Shown one piece after another: positions 44,089 through 52,778 of a stretch of DNA of 64,000 nucleotides. A program made the position numbers and the translations under genes. Position 1 is the first letter of the stretch; every line of letters starts with the position of its first letter. The stretch lies in NCBI RefSeq assembly GCF_002904295.1, contig NZ_PPHG01000069.1, forward strand, positions 1 to 64,000, in the 5' to 3' direction. The notes under the pieces were generated by a model. It ran no database searches. It was not told the DNA's origin and worked only from the letters and a program-made list of their open reading frames with translations. The DNA comes from Amycolatopsis sp. CA-128772 (GTDB taxonomy: Bacteria; Actinomycetota; Actinomycetes; Mycobacteriales; Pseudonocardiaceae).

Positions 44089-44127
44089 AGGTGTGACACC
44101 TGTGGGGTGTCGAGGGTGTCACACCTG
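44089..44127. repeat. Paired GGTGT-S-ACACC palindromes near the right end
   Basis: AGGTGTGACACCT is a perfect palindrome at 44089-44101; a second palindrome, GGTGTCACACC, is at 44115-44125, with centres 25 bases apart. The whole 39-bp block matches 32383-32422 with few differences. It lies in a gene-free region and is a candidate binding site for the element's regulator, Rep or TraB (clt). Confidence 0.65.
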
Positions 44128-44236
44128 TCACTCTGTCACTCAACCCCGTCTGACCTGGGGTTTTGAGCGTGACAAGAGAGTGACAGCTGTCGTCGTCACG
44201 ATCTTCCCACTCTAATTCTATGTCTCCCCTGCCACC

Positions 44237-44321
44237 GGAAAAGCGGCTGAAACAGGGGGGCGGGGTCCCTCGCGGAACCGCGATCCTGTTCCAGCCGCTT
44301 TCCCTTGCGCGGGAGCGCAAG
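44237..44321. other. Strongly structured gene-free region near attR
   Basis: Two 20-base arms (44237-44256 and 44285-44304) pair with few mismatches around a 28-base GC loop. A perfect hairpin CTTGCGC-GGGA-GCGCAAG (44304-44321) follows at once. No coding potential is seen. It could be a replication origin, clt site, a small RNA or the end of a transcript coming from either side. Confidence 0.5.
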
Positions 44322-44339
44322 CGGCATGCCCCAGGCGCT

Positions 44340-44361
44340 GCCCACGGATGGCCCACGGATG
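44340..44361. repeat. Candidate integrase arm-type sites, right end
   Basis: GCCCACGGATG occurs twice in tandem (44340-44350, 44351-44361). It matches CCCACAGATGGCCCAC near the left end (30604-30619), so in the circular form both flanks of attP carry it. Confidence 0.5.
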
Positions 44362-44401
44362 GCCGCACACGGCTGCATACCGCCGCACATGGCTGCACAC
44401 A

Positions 44402-44449
44402 CGAAGAAGCCCCGTGACCGGCATACGCCGTGGTCACGGGGCTTCTTCG
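44402..44449. terminator. Perfect hairpin downstream of tRNA-Tyr
   Basis: Two 18-base arms (CGAAGAAGCCCCGTGACC and complement) enclose a 12-base loop. On the minus strand it follows tRNA-Tyr at once, so it is the element-supplied terminator that replaced the original one now at 30421-30469. Confidence 0.85.
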
Positions 44450-44509
44450 CTGGGTGGCGGGTGAGGGATTCGAACCCCCGTAGGCGTAAGCCAACTGGTT
44501 TACAGCCAG
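44446..44509. repeat. attR: right 64-bp direct repeat inside tRNA-Tyr
   Basis: It is identical to 30467-30530. It supplies nucleotides 29-83 of the intact tRNA-Tyr, so the element restores the gene it interrupts. Identity ends exactly at 44509/30530 in the anticodon stem; strand exchange lies within the repeat. Confidence 0.95.
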
Positions 44510-44537
44510 TCCCCTTTGGCCACTCGGGTAACCCGCC
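44455..44537 (-). tRNA. tRNA-Tyr (anticodon GTA), reconstituted by the element
   Basis: An 83-nt type II tRNA on the minus strand: acceptor GGCGGGT/ACCCGCC with discriminator A, D-arm ACCCGAGTGGCCAAAGGG, anticodon loop CTGTAAA, long variable arm, T-arm GGGTTCGAATCCC. Nucleotides 1-28 are chromosomal and 29-83 come from the integrated element. It is the integration target, as for SLP1 of Streptomyces. Confidence 0.97.
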
Positions 44538-44666
44538 CAGGCCGGTCTGCCCGGCCGTGGAGAAGCTTACCCAACGGGTCGGAGCGGGGGTCAACCGGGA
44601 TACCCGTCGGGCGGCAGGGGCTAGGCTGGGTGGCCTCTGACGAGCGAGTACGAGGTGTGAGGACAC

Positions 44667-45158
44667 GTGGCGGATCCCTCTTTCGATGTCGTGAGCAAGG
44701 TCGACCGCCAGGAGGTGGACAACGCGCTCAACCAGGCGAGCAAGGAGCTGGGCACCCGGTTCGACTTCCGCGGCACCGGCACGACCATCAACTGGGCCGG
44801 GGAGGAGGCGCTCACCATCGAGTCCGAGACCGAGGAGCGCGCCCTGGCCGCGGTCGAGGTGTTCAAGGAGAAGCTGATCAAGCGCAACATCTCCCTGAAG
44901 GCTTTCGAGGCCGGCGAGCCCGCCCTGTCGGGCAAGATCTACAAGATCGGCGGCAAGATCCTGCAGGGCATCGCATCGGACAAGGCGAAGCAGATCGCCA
45001 AGTTCATCCGCGACGAGGGCCCGAAGGGAGTCCAGGCCCAGATCCAGGGGGATCAGCTGCGGGTGTCCGGGAAGAAGAAGGACCAGCTGCAGGACGTCAT
45101 CGCCCTGTTGAAGGGCAAGGACTTCGAGATCGCCCTTCAGTTCACGAACTACCGGTGA
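44667..45158 (+). CDS. yajQ: YajQ family nucleotide-binding protein
   Basis: A 163-residue protein starting at GTG 44667, [20 protein letters not shown], with [25 protein letters not shown] and the C-terminal ALQFTNYR that define YajQ. The fold is two RNP-like domains. E. coli YajQ binds nucleotides and a Xanthomonas homologue binds cyclic-di-GMP. It lies alone next to tRNA-Tyr, the usual neighbour in this family. Its exact role here is open. Confidence 0.95.
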   Translation: MADPSFDVVSKVDRQEVDNALNQASKELGTRFDFRGTGTTINWAGEEALTIESETEERALAAVEVFKEKLIKRNISLKAFEAGEPALSGKIYKIGGKILQGIASDKAKQIAKFIRDEGPKGVQAQIQGDQLRVSGKKKDQLQDVIALLKGKDFEIALQFTNYR

Positions 45159-45209
45159 TCGTGTTCCGGCGCGGGCGAGCCGCCCGCGCCGGTTCGGGCC
45201 CGAGCGCCT

Positions 45210-45869
45210 TCAGGACGGCGTCAACGTCCAGGTCGCTTCGTACCCCTCCACCATCAGGTACGCCGGCCCCTTCACATCCCGCTCCACCTGCACATCCCCG
45301 ATCTGGTTCAGGATCAGATCCCGGTCGTCCTCCGACATCCACCAGATCGCGATGTTGCTTCTCGTCTTGGCCGTGAACTGGATGCGCGTCACCCCCGCCG
45401 GGATCTTCACGACCGAGTCGCCCTTGCCCGAAGCCGGTTTGCCGCTCTCCGCCAGGGAGATGCTCCGGTAGTCCGCGATCGTGGCCGTCCAAGCCGCGTC
45501 CGCGTGGACCGTCACCCTCTTCGTCGGGCGGTCCGGCTCCGTGTTCATCCACGTCGTGCCCTTGTACGCGCCGATCGCGTTGACCAGGCCGTGCTCGCCG
45601 CCGTCCGTGTCGATGATCACGTTGTCCCGGCACTTGGGGCAGTCGAACGTGAAGAAACCCAGCTGGTCCGGGGGCCAGCTGGTCTGGAACTCGCCGCTGC
45701 CCTTGCCCGTGTGGGTCTCCGTGGGCACCTCGCGGGGCGCCGGGGGCGCCGTGGTCGTGGGTGTCGGGACGGCGTGCGTCGGATCCGCGACGATCGTTCC
45801 GTAGCCCGTCGATGGTGCGCACGCCGCCGTCAACGCCACGAGCAGCAGGCAGCCCAGCCGGATTTTCAT
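45210..45869 (-). CDS. Secreted lipoprotein of unknown function
   Basis: A 219-residue exported protein. The signal peptide ends in a lipobox, LTAAC, with Cys17. A Thr/Pro-rich linker (about 25-55) leads to a domain with a CPKC pair (about 77-80) and FTFDCP, reminiscent of small metal- or heme-handling modules; the remainder is beta-rich. ATG 45869 is a clear start. No neighbours suggest a job. It converges on yajQ. I do not recognise the family. Confidence 0.75.
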   Translation of the reverse strand: MKIRLGCLLLVALTAACAPSTGYGTIVADPTHAVPTPTTTAPPAPREVPTETHTGKGSGEFQTSWPPDQLGFFTFDCPKCRDNVIIDTDGGEHGLVNAIGAYKGTTWMNTEPDRPTKRVTVHADAAWTATIADYRSISLAESGKPASGKGDSVVKIPAGVTRIQFTAKTRSNIAIWWMSEDDRDLILNQIGDVQVERDVKGPAYLMVEGYEATWTLTPS

Positions 45870-46015
45870 CGTTCCCCCTCGTGGGCCACCGCGGCCCCCG
45901 GTGATCTTTTCGGTGGCCGTTGGCCCTGTGTTACGTCACCCGGACGTGCGGGTGCGGGGACGGGTTCCGCCGGTGGGTGCGTGTTGTAATCGCGCAGTCA
46001 CCGTGGAGGGCCGAG

Positions 46016-47140
46016 ATGCGCCGCTTGCTCGCTGTCGTGCTGTCGCTCACGGCCGTGGCCTCCCTGCTGACGCCCGCCGGCGCGGCCGAACGGCGGCAGC
46101 TCATCCCCGGCTTCGGCGCCTACGCGCGGCTGATCCGGCTCGAGCACTCCGGCCGCATCATCGCCACGCTGAGCAGCGAAGACGCGGCGGGGAAGTTCGC
46201 TCCCGTGCTCGAGAGCACCGATGAAGGGGAGTCCTTTCACCGGATCGGGGAGATCCGGGACCCCGACGGACGGTCCGGCATGTGCTGCGGGACCGTCTAC
46301 GAGCTGCCGGAACGGGTCGGGAAGCTGCGCGCCGGGACGCTGCTGTGGGCCGCGTCCTACCGGCAGGACGCCGGGGCGCAACGCCGGATCGGGATCCGGA
46401 TCTGGGCCAGCAAGGACGGTGGCCGCTCGTGGAGCTTCCTGTCCGAGGCCGCGCGCTCGCACAACATCGACGGCCTCTGGGAACCCGAGTTCACCGTCGA
46501 CGCCGGGGGCACGCTCTGGCTCCACTTCGCCGACGAGACGCAGGCGCCGAAGTACGCGCAGGTGCTCAACCGGGTCGCCTCGACCGACGGCGTGACCTGG
46601 GGCACGAAACAGCTCACCGTGGCCATCCCGCCCGACCGCGTGCGGCCCGGCATGCCGATCATCCGGCGGCTGCCCGACGGCCGGTACTACTTCGCCTACG
46701 AAATCTGCAACTTCCAGGACCGCTACTGCGACCCGTACTTCCGGATTTCGGCCGACGGCGCCAACTGGGGCGATCCCGCCGACCCCGGCACGCGGGTCGA
46801 AACCGCCTCCGGGAACTACTTCCAGCATGCGCAAACCATCACGCTCTTCCCCGGCGGGCCGAACGGCGTGCGGATCGTCATGGTCGGGCAGATCTACACC
46901 GACGCCCAGGGCCGGCCGCAGCCGCAGAACGGCCAGGTGCTGCTCGCGAACGACGATTTCGGCCGTGGTGACTGGTACGAGCTGCCCGCTCCGGTCCAAA
47001 TCAGTGGCATCTACAACAACTTCTGCCCCAACTACTCCTCGACGCTGCTCCCGGTCGACGACGGGCGCAACGTGCTGGAGATCGCCACCGAGGACAACTC
47101 CGGCTGCAAGGCCTACTTCGGTAAGGGATCCGTCTTCTAG
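46016..47140 (+). CDS. Secreted sialidase-fold (BNR-repeat) glycoside hydrolase-like protein
   Basis: A 374-residue protein. ATG 46016 has GGAGGG. A Sec signal peptide (about 1-23, cleaved near AGAAE) precedes a six-bladed propeller with Asp-box/BNR motifs ([20 protein letters not shown]). Conserved acidic residues and [17 protein letters not shown] suggest a GH93- or sialidase-like carbohydrate-active enzyme, or a sugar-binding propeller. It acts outside the cell. It lies upstream of rmlA but in its own unit. Confidence 0.78.
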   Translation: MRRLLAVVLSLTAVASLLTPAGAAERRQLIPGFGAYARLIRLEHSGRIIATLSSEDAAGKFAPVLESTDEGESFHRIGEIRDPDGRSGMCCGTVYELPERVGKLRAGTLLWAASYRQDAGAQRRIGIRIWASKDGGRSWSFLSEAARSHNIDGLWEPEFTVDAGGTLWLHFADETQAPKYAQVLNRVASTDGVTWGTKQLTVAIPPDRVRPGMPIIRRLPDGRYYFAYEICNFQDRYCDPYFRISADGANWGDPADPGTRVETASGNYFQHAQTITLFPGGPNGVRIVMVGQIYTDAQGRPQPQNGQVLLANDDFGRGDWYELPAPVQISGIYNNFCPNYSSTLLPVDDGRNVLEIATEDNSGCKAYFGKGSVF

Positions 47141-47190
47141 CGCCGGCCCGTAGGGTGAGGCCGAAGTCGCCAAGGAGAGGGAGGCCGTCC

Positions 47191-48072
47191 ATGAAGGGCA
47201 TCGTGCTGGCCGGAGGCAGCGGCACACGTCTGCACCCGATCACCCAGGCGGTGTCGAAGCAGCTGCTCCCCGTCTACGACAAACCGATGGTCTACTACCC
47301 CGTCTCGGTGCTGATGCTGGCCGGGATCCGCGAGATCCTCGTCATCTCCACCCCCACCGACCTGCCGATGTTCCGCCGGCTGCTGGGCAACGGCAGCCAG
47401 TTCGGCGTCTCGTTCTCCTACGCCGAGCAGGCCAGCCCGAACGGCCTGGCCGAGGCGTTCGTGATCGGCGCGGACTTCATCGGCGACGACGACGTGGCGC
47501 TGGTCCTCGGCGACAACATCTTCTACGGCCAGGGTTTCTCCGGCCGCCTGCAGCAGGCCGTGCGCGAGCTCGACGGCTGCGTCCTGTTCGGCTACCCGGT
47601 GAAGGACCCCGAGCGCTACGGCGTCGGCGAGGTCGACGAGTCGGGCAAGCTGATCACCATCGAGGAGAAGCCCGCGAAGCCGCGCTCGAACAAGGCGATC
47701 ACGGGGCTGTACTTCTACGACAACGAGGTCGTCGGCATCGCCCGCGCGCTCAAGCCGTCGGCGCGCGGTGAGCTCGAAATCACCGACGTCAACCTCACCT
47801 ACCTGCGTCAGGACCGCGCGACGCTGGTCGAGCTCAGCCGCGGGTTCGCCTGGCTCGACACCGGCACGCACGACTCGCTGCTCGAAGCCGGCCAGTTCGT
47901 GCAGGTGCTGGAGCACCGCACCGGGGTGCGCATCGCGTGCCTCGAGGAAATCGCGCTGCGCATGGGTTTCATCAGTGCCGACGAGTGCTACGCGCTGGGC
48001 GAGAAGCTGGCGAAGTCCGGCTACGGCGACTACGTCAAGGCCGTCGCCGTCGCGGCCGGAGCTTCGGCCTAG
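47191..48072 (+). CDS. rmlA: Glucose-1-phosphate thymidylyltransferase
   Basis: A 293-residue RmlA. The signature [11 protein letters not shown] (about 8-18), [16 protein letters not shown] and the [15 protein letters not shown]-like block (here [18 protein letters not shown]) are intact. It makes dTDP-glucose for deoxysugars such as rhamnose. ATG 47191 follows AAGGAGAGGGAGG; the frame is open to 47155. The rest of the rml pathway is not adjacent; an RmlC-like gene is 12 kb away in the glycan locus. Converges with htpX by four bases. Confidence 0.95.
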   Translation: MKGIVLAGGSGTRLHPITQAVSKQLLPVYDKPMVYYPVSVLMLAGIREILVISTPTDLPMFRRLLGNGSQFGVSFSYAEQASPNGLAEAFVIGADFIGDDDVALVLGDNIFYGQGFSGRLQQAVRELDGCVLFGYPVKDPERYGVGEVDESGKLITIEEKPAKPRSNKAITGLYFYDNEVVGIARALKPSARGELEITDVNLTYLRQDRATLVELSRGFAWLDTGTHDSLLEAGQFVQVLEHRTGVRIACLEEIALRMGFISADECYALGEKLAKSGYGDYVKAVAVAAGASA

Positions 48073-48920
48073 AACTGCCGGCGCGCCATCTCTTCGAGCC
48101 GGGCGATGCGGTCGGCGATCGGCGGGTGGGTCGAGAACAGCTTGCTCAGGCCCTCGCCCGGCCGGAACGGATTCGCGATCATCAGGTGCGACTGCGACAC
48201 CAGCTGCGGCTCGGCGACCAGCGGCCGCGCCCGCGTGCCGGCGTCCAGCTTCCGCAACGCCGCCGCCAGGCCCAGCGGGTCACCGGTCAGCTCGGCGCCG
48301 GACGCGTCGGCCTGGTACTCCCGCGACCGGCTCACGCCCATCCGGATGACGGCCGCCGCGATCGGGCCGACGAAGATCAGCAGCAGGCTGAGCAGCGGGT
48401 TGCCGTCGCGGTTGTTGCCGCCGAAGAACAGGCCGATGTTCGCCAGCACGCTGATCACGCTGGCCAGCGCGCCGGCCACGCACGAAATCAGGATGTCGCG
48501 GTTGTAGACGTGGGACAGCTCGTGGCCGAGGACGGCCCGCAGCTCGCGCTCGTCCAGCAGGTCCAGGATGCCGGTGGTGCAGCACACGGCGGCGTGGCGC
48601 GGGCTGCGGCCGGTGGCGAAGGCGTTGGGCGCGACCGTCGGGCTGATGTAGAGCTGCGGCATCGGCTGGCGGGCGACCTGCGCGAGCTCGCGGACGATCC
48701 GGTACATCGCGGGCTGCTCGACCTCGGACACCGGCCGCGCGCGCATCGCCCGCAGGGCCAGTTTGTCCGAATTGAAGTACGCGAACGCGTTCATCCCGAG
48801 CGCGATGACCAGGCCGATGACCAGGGCACCGCGGCCGAAGAGCCCGCTGATCGCGATGATGATCGCCGACAGCAGGCCGAGCAGCATCGCCGTCTTGAGT
48901 CCGTTCTGGTGCCCGTGCAC
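48069..48920 (-). CDS. htpX: Zinc metalloprotease HtpX
   Basis: A 283-residue M48 membrane protease. It has two N-terminal helices, the zinc motif HELSH (about 128) and further helices in the middle ([24 protein letters not shown]). The EYQAD motif that supplies the third ligand (Glu) is in [17 protein letters not shown]. It clears damaged membrane proteins. GTG 48920 follows GGAGGCG; the open frame runs further upstream without support. The heat-shock role is family knowledge. Confidence 0.92.
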   Translation of the reverse strand: MHGHQNGLKTAMLLGLLSAIIIAISGLFGRGALVIGLVIALGMNAFAYFNSDKLALRAMRARPVSEVEQPAMYRIVRELAQVARQPMPQLYISPTVAPNAFATGRSPRHAAVCCTTGILDLLDERELRAVLGHELSHVYNRDILISCVAGALASVISVLANIGLFFGGNNRDGNPLLSLLLIFVGPIAAAVIRMGVSRSREYQADASGAELTGDPLGLAAALRKLDAGTRARPLVAEPQLVSQSHLMIANPFRPGEGLSKLFSTHPPIADRIARLEEMARRQF

Positions 48921-49055
48921 GTCCGCTCGCCTCCGTCCGCCTCCGCAGTGGTTTACCCAGTGGAAACAACGCGATCGGGCGACGCGAAGTTCCTTCACGT
49001 GGGGATGGCGCGGGTTACCCTCGGAAGGCGAGTTGATCAGGAGCGGAGGGCGCCG

Positions 49056-50024
49056 ATGCCAGGCCGCCGGCTACCCCGGAGAACGCTGTTCGCGCTGGTC
49101 ACGGCGGGCGCCGGGGCCCTCGTCCTGCCCGGCACCGCACGCGCCGCGGACGTCCGGTCGGTCGACGTCGGCGGGGCGCCGGCCCGGGTGGCGGTGAACC
49201 CGGTCACCGGCCTCGGGTACGTCACCGACGCCGAGGCCGGGACGCTGGCCGTGCTCGATCCGCGCAGCGCGTCGGTCGTCGACGTCGTCCACGTCGGCGG
49301 CGAGCCCGGCGATGTCGCGGTCGACGCGACGGCCGGCCGGATCTACGTCGCGAACCCGCCCGGGGGCACCGTGGTGGTGCTGGACGGCCGGACCCACGAC
49401 CTGGTGAGCGTGGTCGGCGCGGGTGCCGGCGCGTCGGCGCTGGCGGTCGACGAGGAGGCCGACCGCGTCTACGCCGTCAGCGACGGCACCGGCACGCTCG
49501 CCGTGCTCGACGGCGTCAGCAGCACGCTGACCGCGCTCGTCCCGGGCCCGAAGCCGAGCCTCACCGGGATCGCCGTCGACCCGGGCCGCAAGCTGGCCTA
49601 CTGCGCGAGCGCCACCACGAACTCCGTGGAGGTCTTCTCGATCGACTCGGGCAAGTTCGCCGCCTCGGCCGCGGTGGGGCGCAACCCGACCGCCGTCGCG
49701 GTGCACCACGCGAGCGGCACGGTCTACGTCGCGAACTCCGGCATTCACCACATGTCCATTGTGGACGCCGTGACGCACGCCGAGCGCAAGACCGTGTTGC
49801 TGCGCAGCGAATCCTCCGCCCTCGCCGTGCACCAGGGCACGAACACGGTGTACACCAACGGCGGCCAGAACGGGCTCACCCGCGTCGACGGCACCGCGGG
49901 CACGCTGAGCGGCGAGCTGTCGCTGGGCATCAACCCCGGCGACGTCGACGTCGACCAGCGCACGCGCGCGGTGTGGGTCACCGACCCGCTGCACGGCCGG
50001 GTGTTCGTCGTCCGCGACTTCTGA
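49056..50024 (+). CDS. Secreted YncE/NHL-type beta-propeller protein with a Tat-like signal
   Basis: A 322-residue exported protein. A twin-arginine signal ([11 protein letters not shown], then a hydrophobic core ending TARAA) precedes about seven repeats of the YncE pattern: repeated [52 protein letters not shown]. These form a beta-propeller. ATG 49056 follows GGAGGG. Such proteins bind surface ligands or DNA; no enzyme motif is visible. It stands between htpX and an LLM oxidoreductase. Confidence 0.85.
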   Translation: MPGRRLPRRTLFALVTAGAGALVLPGTARAADVRSVDVGGAPARVAVNPVTGLGYVTDAEAGTLAVLDPRSASVVDVVHVGGEPGDVAVDATAGRIYVANPPGGTVVVLDGRTHDLVSVVGAGAGASALAVDEEADRVYAVSDGTGTLAVLDGVSSTLTALVPGPKPSLTGIAVDPGRKLAYCASATTNSVEVFSIDSGKFAASAAVGRNPTAVAVHHASGTVYVANSGIHHMSIVDAVTHAERKTVLLRSESSALAVHQGTNTVYTNGGQNGLTRVDGTAGTLSGELSLGINPGDVDVDQRTRAVWVTDPLHGRVFVVRDF

Positions 50025-50064
50025 CCGGGCAGCTGGGGCGGCTCCAGGTATACGGTCGGCAAGC

Positions 50065-50940
50065 ATGAAACTCGGACTGCAGATCCCCGACTTCACCTGG
50101 CCCAACGGGGCGTCCGCACTGGGCGCCGACCTGGCCGCCGTCGTCCGCGCGGGCGACCAGGCGGGCTTCGACTCCATCGCCGTGATGGACCACTTCTTCC
50201 AGATCGGCGGCGTCGGCCCGGTCGAGAACGACATGCTCGAGGCGTACACCACCCTCGGCTTCATCGCGGCGCACACCGAGCGCGCCAAGCTGCTCACCGT
50301 CGTCACCGGCGTCCTCTACCGGCACCCCGGCCTGCTGGCCAAGGCGATCACGACGCTGGATGTGCTCTCCGGCGGTCGCGCGATCCTCGGCATCGGCGCG
50401 GGCTGGAACGAGGAGGAGTCCCGCGGGCTCGGGTTCCCGTTCCCCTCCGTGAGCGAGCGGTTCGAACTGCTGGAGGAGAACCTCCAGTACGTGCTGCAGA
50501 TGTGGGCCGAGGGCGACGCGCCCTTCAAGAGCAAGCACTTCGACGCCGAACGGCTGCTGAACGTGCCCCAGGCGCTGCAGCAACCGCGGCCGCTGATCAT
50601 GATCGGGGGCGGCGGCGAGAAGAAGACGCTGAAGCTTGTCGCGAAGTACGCCGACGCCTGCAACCTGTTCAACAGCCCGGACCTGGAGCGCAAACTCGAC
50701 GTGCTGCGTCAGCACTGCGAGAACGAGGGCCGCGACTACGACTCGATCACCAAGACCGTCTACCACATCCTCGACGTCGGCGAGCACGGCGAGAAGGCCG
50801 GCGCCCTGGTCGCCGAACTGGAGCGGCTGAACGGCCTGGGCATCCAGGTGGCGCTGGGCATGGTCCCGAACGTCCACGACCCGGCGATCCTCGAGAAGTT
50901 CGCCACCGACGTCATCCCGGCCGCCGAGGCCCTGGGCTGA
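50065..50940 (+). CDS. LLM class F420-dependent oxidoreductase
   Basis: A 291-residue luciferase-like TIM barrel. It has FDSIAVMDHFFQIGG (about 36-50), TVVTGVLYRHPGLLAKAITTLDVLSGGRAILGIGAGWNE, quoted as region 85-115, and RPLIMIGGGGEKKTLKLVAKYADACN (about 173-198). This is the F420-dependent hydride-transferase family common in actinobacteria. Substrate unknown. ATG 50065 has weak GGCAAGC. Short gap after the propeller gene. Confidence 0.9.
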   Translation: MKLGLQIPDFTWPNGASALGADLAAVVRAGDQAGFDSIAVMDHFFQIGGVGPVENDMLEAYTTLGFIAAHTERAKLLTVVTGVLYRHPGLLAKAITTLDVLSGGRAILGIGAGWNEEESRGLGFPFPSVSERFELLEENLQYVLQMWAEGDAPFKSKHFDAERLLNVPQALQQPRPLIMIGGGGEKKTLKLVAKYADACNLFNSPDLERKLDVLRQHCENEGRDYDSITKTVYHILDVGEHGEKAGALVAELERLNGLGIQVALGMVPNVHDPAILEKFATDVIPAAEALG

Positions 50941-50946
50941 GCGCCC

Positions 50947-50973
50947 GTCCTCCCCGCCGCGGGCGGGGAGGAC
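50947..50973. terminator. Bidirectional terminator
   Basis: A perfect 11-bp stem (GTCCTCCCCGC and complement) with a 5-base loop lies between the convergent LLM and DUF2568 genes. Confidence 0.75.
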
Positions 50974-50977
50974 AGCG

Positions 50978-51346
50978 TCAGCCGTCCTTCGCCACCACCC
51001 GGGTCAGCGCCGCTACGCCGATTCCCACGACGGCCAGCGCGATGCCCGCGACCAACCAGCCCACCAGCGCGAGCACCACGCCGGTCACCGCGAAGAGCGC
51101 GAACTCCAGCAGGAAGCGGGCCGGTTCCGGGAGCCGGCGACGCGCCCGCGGCGCGACGAACAGGCCCCAGAGCGCGGCGGCCGCCACCGGCAGCAGGACG
51201 GCGTCGACGATCGCCAGCGCCACGCCGCTGCCGAGCTGTGTGCCCGCCAGGGCCAGGCCGCCCAGCAGCGCCAGCTCGGTCAGGAAGCGGACCGTCAGCA
51301 CCACGCCCGCGACCCCGCTCAGGCGAGGAGCCGGCTCCGAAGTCAT
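50978..51346 (-). CDS. DUF2568 (YrdB-like) membrane protein
   Basis: A 122-residue protein with about four membrane helices (VVLTVRFLTELALLGGLALAG; VALAIVDAVLLPVAAAALWGLFVA; FALFAVTGVVLALVGWLVAG) and the PRARRRLPEPARFLLEFALF block of the YrdB/DUF2568 family. It is small and integral. Function unknown. ATG 51346 with GGAT. It points away from the glycan locus. Confidence 0.82.
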   Translation of the reverse strand: MTSEPAPRLSGVAGVVLTVRFLTELALLGGLALAGTQLGSGVALAIVDAVLLPVAAAALWGLFVAPRARRRLPEPARFLLEFALFAVTGVVLALVGWLVAGIALAVVGIGVAALTRVVAKDG

Positions 51347-51365
51347 CCGGCCAGCCTAAGACCGG

Positions 51366-51378
51366 GTCCACAGTGGAC
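51366..51378. promoter_or_regulatory. Perfect 13-bp palindrome upstream of the glycan locus
   Basis: GTCCAC-A-GTGGAC lies in the divergent spacer between the DUF2568 gene and the first glycan gene, about 170 bases before the latter. A GGATCgtGATCC palindrome follows at 51400-51411. Either may bind a regulator of the locus; no direct evidence. Confidence 0.35.
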
Positions 51379-51544
51379 GTTACGGGTAGAGACGGGCACG
51401 GATCGTGATCCCCGCCACAGTTACTCCATCCAGGTTGCGGTTCCGAATCGGTCCACCGGCGGCTCACGCGTCGCTGTAACGACCTTCCGGCGCCGGTCGA
51501 CGTGTCAGATGCATATCGCGACCGCGAGCCAAGGAGCCTGGTAG

Positions 51545-52777
51545 ATGACCACATGTCGACTCTGCGGTTCGACAAACACGGCCGGCGTCGTCGACCTCGG
51601 CGCGACTCCCCCATGTGAGCGATTTCTGACGGCGGAGCAGCTCGACGAGCCGGAAGCCACCTTCCCGCTCCACCTGAAGGTCTGCACCGACTGCTGGCTG
51701 GCCCAGATCCCGCCGCTGATCGACCCGGACGACACCTTCACCGAGTACGCGTACTTCTCGTCCTTCTCGACGTCATGGGTCGAGCACGCGAAGTCCTTCG
51801 TCGACGGCGCCGTCCAGCGGCTGGGGCTCGGCGAGAAGTCGTTCGTCGTCGAGGTCGCCAGCAACGACGGCTACCTGCTCCAGCACGTCGTCGGCCACGG
51901 CATCCGGTGTCTCGGCGTCGAACCTTCGGTGAACGTCGGGCAGGCGGCGCGCGACGCCGGCGTGCCCACCCTGACGGCTTTCCTCTCCGAGGAAACCGGC
52001 CTGACGGTGCGCGAGGAGCACGGCCCCGCGGACCTGGTGGCCGCGAACAACGTCTACGCGCACATCCCCGACGTCCTCGGCTTCACCAAGGGCCTGCGGG
52101 CCCTGGTCGCCGACGACGGCTGGGTGTCCATCGAGGTCCAGCACCTGCTCACGCTGATCGAAAAGAACCAGTACGACACGATCTACCACGAGCACTTCCA
52201 GTACTACACGGTCGAATCCGCGCGCCGGGCCCTGGCGACCGGCGGCCTGACCGTGGTCGACGTCGAACTGCTGCCGACGCACGGCGGGTCGATCCGGCTG
52301 TGGGCGCGTCCGGCCGAGGTGGCCGGCGAACCCAGCGAGCGGATGACCGACGTGCTGGAGCGCGAAAAGGCCGCCGGGCTGCACGAGCTGTCCGGGTACA
52401 CCGAGTTCGCCGAGCGGGTCACCCGCGTGCGGCTGGACCTGCTGAAGTTCCTCATCGAGGCGCGCAACGACGGCAAGACCGTCGTCGGCTACGGCGCCCC
52501 GGGCAAGGGCAACACCCTGCTCAACCACTGCGGCATCCGGACGGACCTGCTGCAGTACACGGTCGACCGCAATCCGTACAAGCACGGCCGGTTCACCCCG
52601 GGCACGCGCATCCCGGTGCTGCCCCCGGAACGGATCGAAGCGGACCGGCCCGACTACGTGCTCGTCCTCCCGTGGAACCTCCGGGAGGAACTGACCGGAC
52701 AGCTCTCCTACATCGGGTCGTGGGGCGGCAAGCTCGTGTTCCCGATCCCCCACCTGGAAATCGTCGAGGTGCAGTGA
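51545..52777 (+). CDS. Sugar C-methyltransferase-like protein (zinc-binding N-domain, SAM domain, C-terminal domain)
   Basis: A 410-residue protein of three parts typical of NDP-sugar C-methyltransferases (TylCIII/NovU/EryBIII-like): an N-terminal zinc site with four Cys (CRLCGS, CERF, CTDCWLAQ; about 4-55), a SAM-binding domain with VVEVASNDGYLL (about 101-112) and HIPDV, YHEHFQYYTV, and a C-terminal Rossmann-like domain with GYGAPGKGNTLL. It probably adds a branch methyl to a CDP- or dTDP-keto sugar. It is the first gene of an 11-gene co-directional locus. ATG 51545 after GGAGCC. Confidence 0.88.
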   Translation: MTTCRLCGSTNTAGVVDLGATPPCERFLTAEQLDEPEATFPLHLKVCTDCWLAQIPPLIDPDDTFTEYAYFSSFSTSWVEHAKSFVDGAVQRLGLGEKSFVVEVASNDGYLLQHVVGHGIRCLGVEPSVNVGQAARDAGVPTLTAFLSEETGLTVREEHGPADLVAANNVYAHIPDVLGFTKGLRALVADDGWVSIEVQHLLTLIEKNQYDTIYHEHFQYYTVESARRALATGGLTVVDVELLPTHGGSIRLWARPAEVAGEPSERMTDVLEREKAAGLHELSGYTEFAERVTRVRLDLLKFLIEARNDGKTVVGYGAPGKGNTLLNHCGIRTDLLQYTVDRNPYKHGRFTPGTRIPVLPPERIEADRPDYVLVLPWNLREELTGQLSYIGSWGGKLVFPIPHLEIVEVQ

Positions 52778-52778
52778 C

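Larger units (their letters stand above)
30467..44509. mobile_element. Integrative and conjugative element of the AICE type, integrated in tRNA-Tyr
   Basis: The segment is bounded by identical 64-bp direct repeats (30467-30530 and 44446-44509) that include the 3' 55 nt of tRNA-Tyr. The circle would be 13,979 bp. Gene content is that of an AICE: tyrosine integrase and excisionase next to the left end, replication functions (RepA-like helicase, primase-polymerase), a single FtsK-like TraB for double-stranded DNA transfer, a run of small spread genes, and a GntR regulator. The family resembles pSAM2, SLP1 (also in tRNA-Tyr) and the pMEA elements of Amycolatopsis. All core genes look intact, so excision and transfer may still be possible. 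Confidence 0.93.

Noticed and set aside
43901-44454. CRISPR array or short protein genes in the repeat-rich right end
   Set aside because: Repeats are palindromic pairs without regular spacers, and small open frames there lack ribosome sites.
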